Shown: positions 37,682-46,818, numbered from the stretch's first letter. The stretch: DNA of 64,000 nt from Aestuariibacter salexigens DSM 15300 (GCF_000429145.1 NZ_AUBH01000007.1:209767-273766), one strand, 5' to 3'. The notes: generated from the sequence alone by a model not told the origin. Program-made: numbers and translations.

Positions 37682-39754
37682 TTACCAGATTTTTACCCGT
37701 TCTTCCGGTGCCAGATACAACGCATTCTGAGGCGTAACATCGAATGCCTCGTAGAACTCAGGCACATTGCGCAGCGGTCCATTGGTTCTGAACACGGCTG
37801 GCGAATGAGGATCGGTGTTCACCTGATTGCGTAGCGCTTCATCACGGTACTTACTGGCCCAAACCTGAGCGAAGCCGATGAACACACGTTGATCACCAGT
37901 GAACCCATCTAACACAGGGGCAGGCTCGCCTTGCAGCGACAGCTTGTAGGCTTTGTGAGCAATACTGATACCGCCCAGGTCGCCGATATTTTCACCAAGT
38001 GTGAATTCGCCGTTGACGTTGAGGCCTTCCATGACTTCGAATTGATCATATTGGGCAACAAGTTTGCCAGTGCGCTTTTCAAACTCTTGTTTATCGGCAT
38101 CTGTCCACCAGTTACGTAGCACGCCGTCACCGTCAAACGTACTTCCAGAGTCGTCGAAACCGTGGCCAATTTCATGGCCTATTACCGCACCAATGCCTCC
38201 ATAGTTGACCGCATCGTCAGCCTGCATGTTGAAAAACGGCGGTTGCAAAATGGCAGCGGGGAACACGATTTCGTTCATTGGCGGATTGTAATAAGCATTT
38301 ACCGTCTGAGGTGTCATCTGCCACTCGGTCTTGTCTACAGGACCGCCCTGTTTATCCAGCATTTGCTGATATTGGGCATCTGCCGAGCGCATCAGATTGC
38401 CAAACAGATCATCTTCAGCAACGGTTAGAAGTGAATAATCACGCCATTTGTCAGGGTAACCAATCTTGGGCGTAAACTTAGCCAGTTTGTCCAGTGCCTG
38501 CGCTCGTGTTTCGTCGGTCATCCAGTCCAGTTCTTTGATACTTTGCTCATAGGCTTTAAGCAGGTTAGCGACCAGTTCTTCCATACGAGCTTTGGCTTCT
38601 GGTGGGAAATGCTGCTTAACATATACTTTGCCGATGATCTCACCAACATGGGCGTTTAACAGACTCACTGCGCGACGCCACTGCGGCTCCTGCTCTTCTA
38701 CACCCCTTAATACAGCGCCGTAAAATGCGAAATTCGCCTTATCCAGCTCTTCACTTAGGCGTGTGGCACTTGCATTCAACAGGCCCCACTTCAGATAGGT
38801 TTTCCAGTCTTGCAGAGATACAGACTGGATGATGCCATCAAGCTCACGCATATAGTCCATTTGAGTTACAACCAGTCCATCAAGATCCGTTAGCTGTGCC
38901 TCTTGCAGATAGGCAGACCAGTTGAAATTCGGCATCAGCTCGTTGAGTTCAGCCACCGGCACTTTGTTATAGAGCGCCACCATGTTTCTGGTTTGCTCTT
39001 TTTTCATGTGCTGTTCGGCAAGCCGGGTCTCCAGTGCCATGATCATATCCGCACTTGCCTGTGGCGACTCGAAACCTGCCAGTTCAAACATGCGTGCGAT
39101 ATGCTCAACGTAGGCATTGCGAATCTCAACGCTGGCGTCGTCCTCGTTGAAATAATATTCACGCTCAGGCAGGCCAAGGCCAGCCTGCCAGCTGTAAATC
39201 ATATAGGTTGATGGGTCTTTGAAATCGACGTACTGGGCGGTATTGAATGGTGCGCCGAAGCCGTATTTGCTGGCTCGGGCAAAATACGCTGCCAATGCAT
39301 CATAGCTGTCAATGTTATCGATAAGCTCAAGCTGGGGCTTGAGTGGTGCTATGCCCAATGCATTACGAGCCTCATTATCCATATAAGAGCGATATAAATC
39401 GCCGACCTTTTGCTCATCGCTACCATCGGCAAAGTCACCTTCAGCTGATGAGCGGATGATGTTCATTACATCGTCTTGTGCTTCGTCTCGTAAAATAACA
39501 AAGCTGCCGTAACTGGATTTGTCTGCGGGTATAGTGAGATTATCGACCCAAGCACCATTTACATAGCGGAAAAAGTCATCGCCGGGATGCACTGAGGTAT
39601 CCATATTTTCAACATAGACGCCAGAATCCAACTGCGTCACAGGGGCCTGTTCATCGCTGGTTGCCGACTGAGGTGTCGTTGTCTCAGGTGCAGGGCTACA
39701 GGCTACCAGACCGCCTAATGCGAGTGCGGTAACAATCGTGTGTTTTCTAAACAT
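37682..39754 (-). CDS. M13-family metallopeptidase lipoprotein
   Basis: A 690-residue neprilysin/PepO-like zinc endopeptidase. A lipoprotein signal with lipobox LVAC is followed by a mature N-terminus rich in Thr/Pro/Gln. The catalytic core has NAYYNPP, the zinc site HEIGH (in GHEIGHGFDDSG) and the third-ligand motif ENIGDLGG. Likely periplasmic peptide degradation, anchored to the envelope. It lies 6 nt downstream of the methyltransferase-like gene, so they form one operon. Confidence 0.93.
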   Translation of the reverse strand: MFRKHTIVTALALGGLVACSPAPETTTPQSATSDEQAPVTQLDSGVYVENMDTSVHPGDDFFRYVNGAWVDNLTIPADKSSYGSFVILRDEAQDDVMNIIRSSAEGDFADGSDEQKVGDLYRSYMDNEARNALGIAPLKPQLELIDNIDSYDALAAYFARASKYGFGAPFNTAQYVDFKDPSTYMIYSWQAGLGLPEREYYFNEDDASVEIRNAYVEHIARMFELAGFESPQASADMIMALETRLAEQHMKKEQTRNMVALYNKVPVAELNELMPNFNWSAYLQEAQLTDLDGLVVTQMDYMRELDGIIQSVSLQDWKTYLKWGLLNASATRLSEELDKANFAFYGAVLRGVEEQEPQWRRAVSLLNAHVGEIIGKVYVKQHFPPEAKARMEELVANLLKAYEQSIKELDWMTDETRAQALDKLAKFTPKIGYPDKWRDYSLLTVAEDDLFGNLMRSADAQYQQMLDKQGGPVDKTEWQMTPQTVNAYYNPPMNEIVFPAAILQPPFFNMQADDAVNYGGIGAVIGHEIGHGFDDSGSTFDGDGVLRNWWTDADKQEFEKRTGKLVAQYDQFEVMEGLNVNGEFTLGENIGDLGGISIAHKAYKLSLQGEPAPVLDGFTGDQRVFIGFAQVWASKYRDEALRNQVNTDPHSPAVFRTNGPLRNVPEFYEAFDVTPQNALYLAPEERVKIW

Positions 39755-39760
39755 AGTGTG

Positions 39761-40555
39761 TTACTTCTTTGCGAATTTAAAAATGAAACGGTCAGTTTTA
39801 CCCCTGAGCGCCGGGTCAAACACTGACTTCGTGTAATCGTCGTCAGCATTAGCAAGGTAATAGGCTTGCTCGACCAGTCTAAACCCAGATTGAGAAAATT
39901 GGTATTTGACTCTTTTCGGATCAATACGATGCAGCGTATTTGATGCTTCATCTCCTGATCCTGCTTGCCCGATATGGTCGATAACGACAAAAACGCCGTC
40001 GTCCTTGAGTATGCGATGGATCGTGCTTAACGCAGCTTGATAATCTACCGCCTCTGACCTCAATACAACGGTTTCACCGTCACGTTCATAATCGGTAAAA
40101 AACAAATCGTGATAGCTTAATGAGGCAAATGCGAGGTCAACACTTTTGTCTGTCAGAGCAATGGCCTCAACGGCCACATTGTCCAGACGTTCAACATTAC
40201 TCAGTCGATTATCTTGCGTGCGTGTTTGTAAGTCTTTCTGTGCAAATGGGAAATAAATTTCATCATTGTGCATGTACACCTTGCCACTGTCGCCTACTGC
40301 CAGCGATAGCAGTTCCGTGTACCAACCATCACCGGCATTCATGTCAAGCACCGTGTAGCCCCTTTGTACGTCAGAAAATGTCAGAACGTTGGCAGGCTGT
40401 CGGGCTGCGTCTCTTGCCTTGTCGGCGTCAGAACGTTCGGGATGGGCAAGAATATTGAGTATATCCTGAGTCGTTAGCGGTGTGGTTGAGTGGTTGTCTG
40501 CGTTGACGCCCCCAGACAGGAGCGCAGCAGCAAGAAGCGGAAGCATCCGTTTCAT
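39761..40555 (-). CDS. Exported class I methyltransferase-like protein
   Basis: A 264-residue protein with a clear signal peptide (ending GGVNADN) before a Rossmann SAM-methyltransferase fold. Motif I is degenerate, VLDMNAGDGWYTELL; ALTDKSVDLAFASLSYHDLFF and a GVFVVIDHIGQ strand follow. SAM is not expected in the periplasm, so this may be a non-catalytic or differently acting relative. AAGGA lies 5 nt before the ATG. First gene of an operon with the M13 peptidase. Confidence 0.75.
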   Translation of the reverse strand: MKRMLPLLAAALLSGGVNADNHSTTPLTTQDILNILAHPERSDADKARDAARQPANVLTFSDVQRGYTVLDMNAGDGWYTELLSLAVGDSGKVYMHNDEIYFPFAQKDLQTRTQDNRLSNVERLDNVAVEAIALTDKSVDLAFASLSYHDLFFTDYERDGETVVLRSEAVDYQAALSTIHRILKDDGVFVVIDHIGQAGSGDEASNTLHRIDPKRVKYQFSQSGFRLVEQAYYLANADDDYTKSVFDPALRGKTDRFIFKFAKK

Positions 40556-40684
40556 AAAAATCCTTAAAGCGCGAAATAATGGTCATAATATAAACATTCT
40601 TGAGCTTTCACGCGGTGCAAACTTGTAACAGTGTGTGAAAAGGATAAGTTTCAAGTTTACGCCAAGAAAATTAACGTGTGGCCA

Positions 40685-41299
40685 TCAACCATTGTTATCT
40701 TCCAGATGCTTCAGGGCGTAATCATATTCGCTAATAAGATAAGCTTCCTGCGAGGCAATTTCTCGAAACGATCTTCTCAACAGAATCAAATTGTTTTTTA
40801 GCTTTTCTTGATCCAGAAAATCATTACCAGAGAAGTGACTTAGTATAAGCTGCAATGTGTTTTTTACACCGGATTGCTGAAGGTTATACACTCTTGAGAG
40901 CACCAGCATGACTTCAAATTCTAGATTTGCATAAGATTCAGTTGATTTAAACGCGTTCCAGGCAGAATCGTCGATTAAGTCCTGCACAACCCCCTGAGGC
41001 ATGACAGAAAAATAATGCACTTCGTCATCTTTGATAAAGTCTTCTTTAGGGATGTCGTCCGATTGTAAAACCTGATCGATATTTACAGCGACTTGAGAGT
41101 GATAGTCATACCACTTCCTTAGCACGGTTAAATTGGTTTGCATTTCTTGCTTAATATTAGACAGCGCTTTTTGAGTTGCTGCTTCCTGTTTTAAAGTGAC
41201 CCTGTATTCATCAAGGAATAACGCGAGCATAACGCTGAATATGATTAAGCCAGATTCAAAGAGCAGACGAACAAAGGTTTCTTTTTTTAACAGCGCCAT
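40685..41299 (-). CDS. Hypothetical single-pass membrane protein with coiled coil
   Basis: A 204-residue protein. One N-terminal transmembrane segment (about 12-29, LLFESGLIIFSVMLALFL) is followed by a helical, partly coiled-coil domain. The LDEYR motif after the membrane segment recalls the DUF6090-like family. I do not recognise a function. It lies next to an amino-acid permease transcribed in the same direction, with 61 nt between them. Confidence 0.6.
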   Translation of the reverse strand: MALLKKETFVRLLFESGLIIFSVMLALFLDEYRVTLKQEAATQKALSNIKQEMQTNLTVLRKWYDYHSQVAVNIDQVLQSDDIPKEDFIKDDEVHYFSVMPQGVVQDLIDDSAWNAFKSTESYANLEFEVMLVLSRVYNLQQSGVKNTLQLILSHFSGNDFLDQEKLKNNLILLRRSFREIASQEAYLISEYDYALKHLEDNNG

Positions 41300-41360
41300 G
41301 TGTATCTGAGGGGTGGCTACTCATGTGAAATAACTCTACACCAGATTAAGACTGAATATC

Positions 41361-42653
41361 TCATCTATTGGTTCTTTTATATCGAAGATATATGGGAGCC
41401 CCGGCAGCTAGAATAAAAGCACCATAAATGACGGACTCTAACCCACCACCAATGATCATGCAGACTGAGAATATGAGTGCACCGAGGGCGCGAAGTAATG
41501 TGAATATATTTATGGAATGCGAATGTCGCTCTCTGACTTGCAGAACTAATTCGGCTATAGCGCATGCTGCAAAAGGAAGTATCGCGGTCAGGGTCGAAAG
41601 AATGAGAAGTTTTTCATAATAGGTCACTAAATTTGTAGTAGATCCGAGTAATAAAACCACAGAAATCAACATCACTACGATAGCCAGAGATTTCCAAGGC
41701 GCCTCGTATTTATTCTTATCCTGAAACATTTTAGGAAACAGCTTGTCGCTGGCCATACTCTGAGGCAGCAGGACAGCGGCAAGCAAAGAGCCATTCATAG
41801 AGCCAATGATAGAAATCATGATGCCTATCGTAATCACAGTCGCGCCAATCGGACCTATCAGTATTTCTGCCGCGTCAGCAAATGGGGAAGGTGAATTTGA
41901 TAAAGCGTCAGTGGGTAACGCAAGCCATACCCCCATCGTCGCAAAAAAGTACACAAAACTGACCGATAGTAATCCAAAAAATAATGCTCTGTGGATGGTT
42001 TTCTTCGGGTTAATGGTTTCATTCGCTGGAATCGTTGCAACTTCAATACCCAGGAAAGCAAACATGGTGATTAAAATCACCTTTGATATCTGTTCAAAAA
42101 AGCCGACTTCTTTGTTGTAAACCAACGTTTCACTGAGTGACTGATCGCCATACAAAAAGCCTAACGCTGGGATCAAAAGCAACGGCATCAATTTAAGAAT
42201 AGTGGTGAGCAATTGTAGAAAGCCAACTCCCCGTATACCTAACAGAAAAAATGATGCCAGACACCACACAAGTAATAACGAAATTAATGTTCGGAATACT
42301 CCCTCGTGATCAAACAGGGGAAACATCGCAGACACATAGCCTGAGAAAGCAAGAGAAGATGCTGCTATCGCAAGCCAAAAGGATACCCAAAGTCCCCAGC
42401 CCATGAAAAAGCCGACTGCAGGGCCGATTAATTCGTGACAATACGCATAAGGCCCACCTTCTTTTTCCACCCTTGTGGATAATGAACCGAGAGTTAGTGC
42501 AATCAGTAATGCCCCAAATGCGGTAAGAAACCAACCCAGAAGACTGATTGATCCATAAGGCGCTAGAACACTTGGTATGAGGAAGATGCCGCTACCGATC
42601 ATGGTGCCGACAACCAATGCCCAAGATCTCCAAAAGCCTATTGTTTTTTTCAT
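41361..42653 (-). CDS. APC-family amino-acid permease
   Basis: A 430-residue transporter with about 12 hydrophobic segments. The family N-terminus WRSWALVVGTMIGSGIFLIP contains the unwound GSG substrate-binding motif, and AFLGIEVATIPANET lies in TM6. The substrate is not identifiable. AAGGATAAGAC precedes the ATG. Confidence 0.9.
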   Translation of the reverse strand: MKKTIGFWRSWALVVGTMIGSGIFLIPSVLAPYGSISLLGWFLTAFGALLIALTLGSLSTRVEKEGGPYAYCHELIGPAVGFFMGWGLWVSFWLAIAASSLAFSGYVSAMFPLFDHEGVFRTLISLLLVWCLASFFLLGIRGVGFLQLLTTILKLMPLLLIPALGFLYGDQSLSETLVYNKEVGFFEQISKVILITMFAFLGIEVATIPANETINPKKTIHRALFFGLLSVSFVYFFATMGVWLALPTDALSNSPSPFADAAEILIGPIGATVITIGIMISIIGSMNGSLLAAVLLPQSMASDKLFPKMFQDKNKYEAPWKSLAIVVMLISVVLLLGSTTNLVTYYEKLLILSTLTAILPFAACAIAELVLQVRERHSHSINIFTLLRALGALIFSVCMIIGGGLESVIYGAFILAAGAPIYLRYKRTNR

Positions 42654-42954
42654 GTCTTATCCTTAACGCGACAACGTCTTAGATCGCTATTCAGGACAAC
42701 GATATCTACGTTAAATCCAGTGTAGCTAGTAATAGACAGTTTTCGATATTTTTTATATCGGTCGTTTGTACGCAGTTCAAGACAAGTATATTTGAAAGAC
42801 TTTTCCTCAGCTGTGTGGCGTTGTTGAATGAATACAGGCCTCTTTTCGGCCTGTGCTGCAGGGGCAAGAAAAGAATGAAGCAAGGCTTTTCAATGTTTGA
42901 ATCTCTGTTTACACGCGCTACTTTTAAGTAACGCGCAATCGTGAGTCTGTCCCA
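42654..42954. other. Intergenic region between divergent genes
   Basis: About 300 nt without a gene I can support. It holds an inverted repeat ACAGGCC / GGCCTGT (42834-42840 and 42848-42854, 7-nt loop) without a T tract, and a short CGATAT...ATATCG palindrome near 42746. It presumably carries promoters for both flanking genes, but none is clear. Confidence 0.5.
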
Positions 42955-43362
42955 ATGCAACGAAAAATCGGATGGAAAGAGGTCAGTGTTTTACTCACTG
43001 TTTTTCTTGGCAATCATGTTGTCGCTGATGACAGTGCTGATTTCTACCCTCAATTAGCAAAGCAATTTATCGGCGCATGGCAGGTTTCCTTGTATTTTTC
43101 GCCCACAGCAAAACCGTCAACCACAACCATGATGATATCTGCGGTCAATGAGGATGGAACCTTAGATGGAAACTTCTACGGCACGCCATTTGATAGCGCT
43201 CGATATACCTTCAAAGACGAATACCTAATTTTTTCTGTTATGACGTCTGATAATAGCGGTGTTTACTCTACCTCGGGCAGGATGACAATGAATGGGAAAA
43301 TAGAAGGACAAACACTGTCTGTGGGACGAGGCTTTCTGATGGCATGGTCAGCCATTAAATAA
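42955..43362 (+). CDS. Hypothetical secreted protein
   Basis: A 135-residue protein with a short hydrophobic N-terminus ending near NHVVADDS, then a compact beta-rich sequence (GAWQVSLYFSPT, DGTLDGNFYGTPF, SGRMTMNGKIEGQTLSVG). Not recognised as a named family; the pattern resembles small lipocalin-like or avidin-like beta-barrel proteins. That comparison is weak. Confidence 0.55.
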   Translation: MQRKIGWKEVSVLLTVFLGNHVVADDSADFYPQLAKQFIGAWQVSLYFSPTAKPSTTTMMISAVNEDGTLDGNFYGTPFDSARYTFKDEYLIFSVMTSDNSGVYSTSGRMTMNGKIEGQTLSVGRGFLMAWSAIK

Positions 43363-43434
43363 CGTTTTTCCAATAATCTGCACCATAGCATCACGTCCAC
43401 ATCTGCAGTACAGTGGTGAAAAAAGGATAAGAAA

Positions 43435-43848
43435 ATGAATGCAACCATATTAGCGTTAGCTGGCTATATCGGCTGGACACTCCTGTTACTCCTTGCGTTG
43501 GCAACCTACCGAAGTGTTATGGCGATTAGCGGTCAACATAAGGGACTACGATTTCAGGCCGACGGTTTTGACGTACCTGAGTTGGGCTATAGATTGACTC
43601 GCGCTCAAGCCAACTGTGTAGAGAGTTTTAGTTTTATCGGCGGTCTGATGCTAATGGCAATGGCACTTGATGTTACCGCTATTACTGACCCGCTGGCATT
43701 GTGGCTGTTAGCGGCGAGGGTCGGCCAATCCATAGTGCATATTGTTTCCATCAGTAATGCTGCGATCCAGCTCAGATTTTTGCTGTTTCTTGTGCAGTTT
43801 CTGATCTGTGCGTACTGGACAATTATGCTGATAATGCGCTTCATCTAA
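43435..43848 (+). CDS. MAPEG-family membrane protein
   Basis: A 137-residue protein with four transmembrane helices and the MAPEG pattern: a first helix followed by YRLTRAQANCVESF (like the RAQxNxxE signature), and LLAARVGQSIVHI (like the AARxxHxxxY signature). The family spans membrane glutathione-dependent enzymes and uncharacterised bacterial members. The ATG follows AAAGGATAAGAA. It lies 16 nt upstream of the RraA-like gene and is probably co-transcribed. Confidence 0.8.
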   Translation: MNATILALAGYIGWTLLLLLALATYRSVMAISGQHKGLRFQADGFDVPELGYRLTRAQANCVESFSFIGGLMLMAMALDVTAITDPLALWLLAARVGQSIVHIVSISNAAIQLRFLLFLVQFLICAYWTIMLIMRFI

Positions 43849-43864
43849 CAGGAGTTGATGGCTC

Positions 43865-44479
43865 GTGGACTTTACTGACATTTCCCCTTGTGATTTAGCG
43901 GATGCACTGCCACGCAGCCAGTTCCTGCATCACAGTATTCGGCCCCTCTGGCAGGGCATTCCACGTATTGCGGGGCCTGCCTTCACTGCACGCTGTGCGC
44001 CAGGTGATCACCTGATGCTGCATGCAGCAATTTATGCCGCCGCGCCGGGCGATATTATTGTTGTTGAGGCCGACGACGAATATGCTTTAGCGGGTGGAAA
44101 CGTCTGTGCCATCGCGCAGCAGCGGGGTATCGCTGGCTTTGTAGTAGATGGCTGTATCCGAGATATTGCCGAAGTCCGCGATATGCAGTTTCCAGTCTTC
44201 GGTCGTGGTGTCATACCCAAACCCGGCGCGAAGAAAGCGTTCGACCCCCTTAATCAGCCGGTCGTCTGTGGCGGCGTTCATGTGCATCCTGGCGATATCA
44301 TCGTAGCGGATGAAGAGGGCATTGCCGTTGTGCCGAAGGAACAAGCGTCGCAAGCCCACAATATCGCCCAGCAACGCGCACAGAAAGATGCTTCTCTGAC
44401 CTTAGCACAATGGCAAGCTCAACATCGGCAAACGGTAAATGAAAAGCTAAAAGCGATAGGTCAGGTTCCGCTCGAATAA
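43865..44479 (+). CDS. RraA-like / class II pyruvate-aldolase family protein
   Basis: A 204-residue protein of the RraA fold. A GGN loop is at 77-79, and VVDGCIRDIAE follows with Arg99-Asp100 and Glu103, the acid-containing motif typical of 4-carboxy-4-hydroxy-2-oxoadipate/HMG aldolases and oxaloacetate decarboxylases rather than of the RNase E inhibitor. The start is GTG, with AGGAG 9 nt upstream. Aldolase or decarboxylase activity is the better guess, but no aromatic-degradation genes are nearby. Confidence 0.75.
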   Translation: MDFTDISPCDLADALPRSQFLHHSIRPLWQGIPRIAGPAFTARCAPGDHLMLHAAIYAAAPGDIIVVEADDEYALAGGNVCAIAQQRGIAGFVVDGCIRDIAEVRDMQFPVFGRGVIPKPGAKKAFDPLNQPVVCGGVHVHPGDIIVADEEGIAVVPKEQASQAHNIAQQRAQKDASLTLAQWQAQHRQTVNEKLKAIGQVPLE

Positions 44480-44558
44480 ATAATTCCGTATCGATTGAAC
44501 CCGATGAGAGAAGATCGGGTATCCTGTATGTTTTCCTGTCGGCATAATCTACTGTTTC

Positions 44559-46400
44559 ATGTTTTCCTTTTTTGAACGACTGACTAACCCTTATCCACCG
44601 GTGCAGCCGGGTCAACCACCTCAAGGCCTTGTCGCTTTCTGTCGTTATTATTCTGCGGGGATGTGGCCAACACTGATTATCGTGTCGATATTGAGTGCTC
44701 TTATCGCCATTCTGGAAGTTTCCCTGATGGGCTACCTGGGACAGTTGGTTGACTGGTTCGCAGAGCGGGATCGGGAGACGTTCATACAGGAAGAGTCAGC
44801 ATCACTCATCTGGATGGGAGCAGTAGTACTGATATTACTTCCTGGCAGCGTCATGCTGCATTCGATGCTGGTTCACCAGTCTTTACTCGGCAACTACCCT
44901 ATGAGTATCCGCTGGCAAGCTCATCGCTATCTGGTCAGACAAAGCATGAGTTTTTTCCAGAATGAGTTTGCCGGACGAGTTGCGACGAAAGTTATGCAAA
45001 CTGCACTGTCGGTTCGCGAGACGGTGATGAAGCTGCTCGATTTGATGGTCTATATCGGCGTGTATTTTGTCAGCATGCTGGTGCTGATATTTAGCACCGA
45101 CTGGCGCTTGGCAATGCCTTTGGTGGTGTGGTTTGTTGCCTATATCGTCATATTGAGAGCATTGATCCCGCGCCTCAAAAAAGTATCGCAACGTCAGGCC
45201 GATGCACGCTCGCTAATGACAGGGCGTATTGTTGACAGCTACACCAACATCATGACGGTCAAACTGTTCTCACATAGTCAGCGCGAGGAGAATTACGCGC
45301 GCGATGCGATGGACGGATTTTTACACACCGTGTATCCACAAATGCGCCTGGTGACGGTGTTAAAAGGCTGTGTCTGGCTGAGTAACTCATTGTTGGTATT
45401 CAGTATGGCGGCATTATCCATTTATCTTTGGATGGAGAGGATCGTTACGCCGGGCGACATAGCGGTCGCAGTGAGCCTGTGCCTGAGGTTGAATGGCATG
45501 TCGCAATGGGTGATGTGGGAAGTGTCGGCGCTGTTCGAAAATATTGGTACTGTCCAGGATGGCATTAACACGCTATCGCTACCGACAGAAGTAAAAGATA
45601 AAGATAATGCGACCGACCTGGTGGTCTCTGGCGGTCAGATTAGCTTTGATAACGTTAGCTTCAGTTATCCCGGCAATGCCGGCAATACTATCAAGGTTTT
45701 TGATAACTTAAATATCGATATCAAAGCAGGCGAGAAAGTGGGACTGGTTGGGCGTTCCGGCGCCGGCAAGTCGACGTTGGTGAATTTATTATTGCGTTTT
45801 TACGATATAAATGGCGGGGCCATTCGCGTAGATGGACAGGATATCAGTCAGGTCAGTCAGGAAAGTCTTCGCAAGCATATCAGTATGGTGACGCAGGACA
45901 CCTCATTGCTGCATCGGTCGGTGCGCGACAATATTATTTACGGGCGCGAAGACGCCAGTCACGAAGATATGCTGCGTGCGGCACAGCAGGCTGAAGCACA
46001 TGAATTTATTCAGCGACTTTCAGACCATAGTGGCCGAAACGGTTACGATGCGCATGTGGGGGAGAGAGGCGTTAAGTTATCAGGCGGGCAACGCCAACGT
46101 ATCGCCATTGCCCGGGTGATGCTAAAAGACGCGCCGATCCTTATTCTGGACGAAGCGACATCGGCCCTTGATTCTGAAGTTGAGGTCGCGATCCAGCAGT
46201 GTCTTAATAAAATTATGCAAGATAAAACCGTGCTAGCTATTGCGCACAGACTATCAACGATTGCGCAAATGGACAGGTTGCTGGTGTTGGACGAGGGCAA
46301 GGTGGTAGAGCAGGGGACTCATCAGGAATTACTTGCGCAGAATGGCATCTATGCCAAGTTATGGGCACACCAAACCGGCGGTTTTCTTGGTCTTGAATGA
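44559..46400 (+). CDS. ABC exporter, fused permease and ATPase
   Basis: A 613-residue half-transporter. An N-terminal six-helix membrane domain (about 30-325) is followed by an ATPase domain with Walker A GRSGAGKST, a Q-loop, the signature LSGGQRQRIAIAR, Walker B LILDEATSALD and the H-loop AHRLST. It is an MdlB/MsbA-like homodimeric exporter; its substrate is unknown. A 7-bp hairpin (ACCCGAT/ATCGGGT, 44499-44520) without a T tract lies in the 79-nt gap upstream. Confidence 0.9.
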   Translation: MFSFFERLTNPYPPVQPGQPPQGLVAFCRYYSAGMWPTLIIVSILSALIAILEVSLMGYLGQLVDWFAERDRETFIQEESASLIWMGAVVLILLPGSVMLHSMLVHQSLLGNYPMSIRWQAHRYLVRQSMSFFQNEFAGRVATKVMQTALSVRETVMKLLDLMVYIGVYFVSMLVLIFSTDWRLAMPLVVWFVAYIVILRALIPRLKKVSQRQADARSLMTGRIVDSYTNIMTVKLFSHSQREENYARDAMDGFLHTVYPQMRLVTVLKGCVWLSNSLLVFSMAALSIYLWMERIVTPGDIAVAVSLCLRLNGMSQWVMWEVSALFENIGTVQDGINTLSLPTEVKDKDNATDLVVSGGQISFDNVSFSYPGNAGNTIKVFDNLNIDIKAGEKVGLVGRSGAGKSTLVNLLLRFYDINGGAIRVDGQDISQVSQESLRKHISMVTQDTSLLHRSVRDNIIYGREDASHEDMLRAAQQAEAHEFIQRLSDHSGRNGYDAHVGERGVKLSGGQRQRIAIARVMLKDAPILILDEATSALDSEVEVAIQQCLNKIMQDKTVLAIAHRLSTIAQMDRLLVLDEGKVVEQGTHQELLAQNGIYAKLWAHQTGGFLGLE

Positions 46401-46429
46401 CATGCTCAAATTCAACTCTATAGCAACGG

Positions 46430-46457
46430 TTGTATAACCTTAAAGGATAGGTATAAT
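46430..46457 (+). promoter_or_regulatory. Sigma-70 promoter of the tRNA-Trp / secE-nusG unit
   Basis: -35 TTGTAT (46430-46435), 16-nt spacer and -10 TATAAT (46452-46457), then a GC-rich stretch (ACGCGTCCCTCCC) like the discriminators of growth-rate-controlled stable-RNA promoters. The start should be about 100 nt upstream of the tRNA. Confidence 0.7.
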
Positions 46458-46563
46458 ACGCGTCCCTCCCTATGTGACATCCCGTTTTTCCAAGTTTCTG
46501 GCAGACGCATCACAAGGGAAGTGTAACTAAAATCCGGAGCACAAAAGGGCGACCGGTGATTGC

Positions 46564-46640
46564 AGGGGTGTAGTTCGAATTGGTAGAACAGCGGTCTCCA
46601 AAACCGATGGTTGGGGGTTCGAGTCCCTCCACCCCTGCCA
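46564..46640 (+). tRNA. tRNA-Trp (anticodon CCA)
   Basis: Complete cloverleaf with the 3' CCA encoded. Acceptor arms AGGGGTG / CACCCCT pair perfectly, the anticodon loop is CTCCAAA and the T-loop GGTTCGAGTCC. The order tRNA-Trp, secE, nusG, rplK is common in gammaproteobacteria such as Pseudomonas. The last 17 bases recur at 46802-46818. Confidence 0.97.
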
Positions 46641-46801
46641 ACTGAAAATTTGAAACTGTGCAGGATGGAATGATTCCATCAGTGTGCTCGCAGAGCGAAA
46701 CAGTGGAGGGTGAGAACCACCACTGGGTTTGACAAATCGTCGGGAACGATTTGTACCGCGTCGCGCCGCTTGCGGTCAGTTACAGGATGTAACTGAGGAA
46801 A
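46641..46801 (+). ncRNA. Hairpin-rich spacer after tRNA-Trp
   Basis: 161 nt without an ORF containing successive perfect inverted repeats. These are GATGGAA/TTCCATC (46664-46680), GCTC/GAGC (46686-46696), CAGTGG/CCACTG (46701-46725), ACAAATCGT/ACGATTTGT with loop CGGGA (46732-46754), ACCGC/GCGGT (46755-46776) and TCAGTTAC/GTAACTGA with loop AGGAT (46776-46796). They are co-transcribed with the tRNA and secE. Function unknown; a structured processing spacer or a small inserted element are both possible. Confidence 0.6.
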
Positions 46802-46818
46802 TCCCTCCACCCCTGCCA
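46802..46818 (+). repeat. 17-bp direct repeat of the tRNA-Trp 3' end
   Basis: TCCCTCCACCCCTGCCA, identical to tRNA positions 46624-46640 including CCA. The base before each copy differs (G versus A), so the match is exactly 17. It has no T-arm partner and cannot be a tRNA. It is positioned like an attachment-site duplication. Confidence 0.9.

Noticed and set aside
46802..46818. A second tRNA-Trp gene
   Set aside because: Only the last 17 bases are present; the D, anticodon and T arms are missing.
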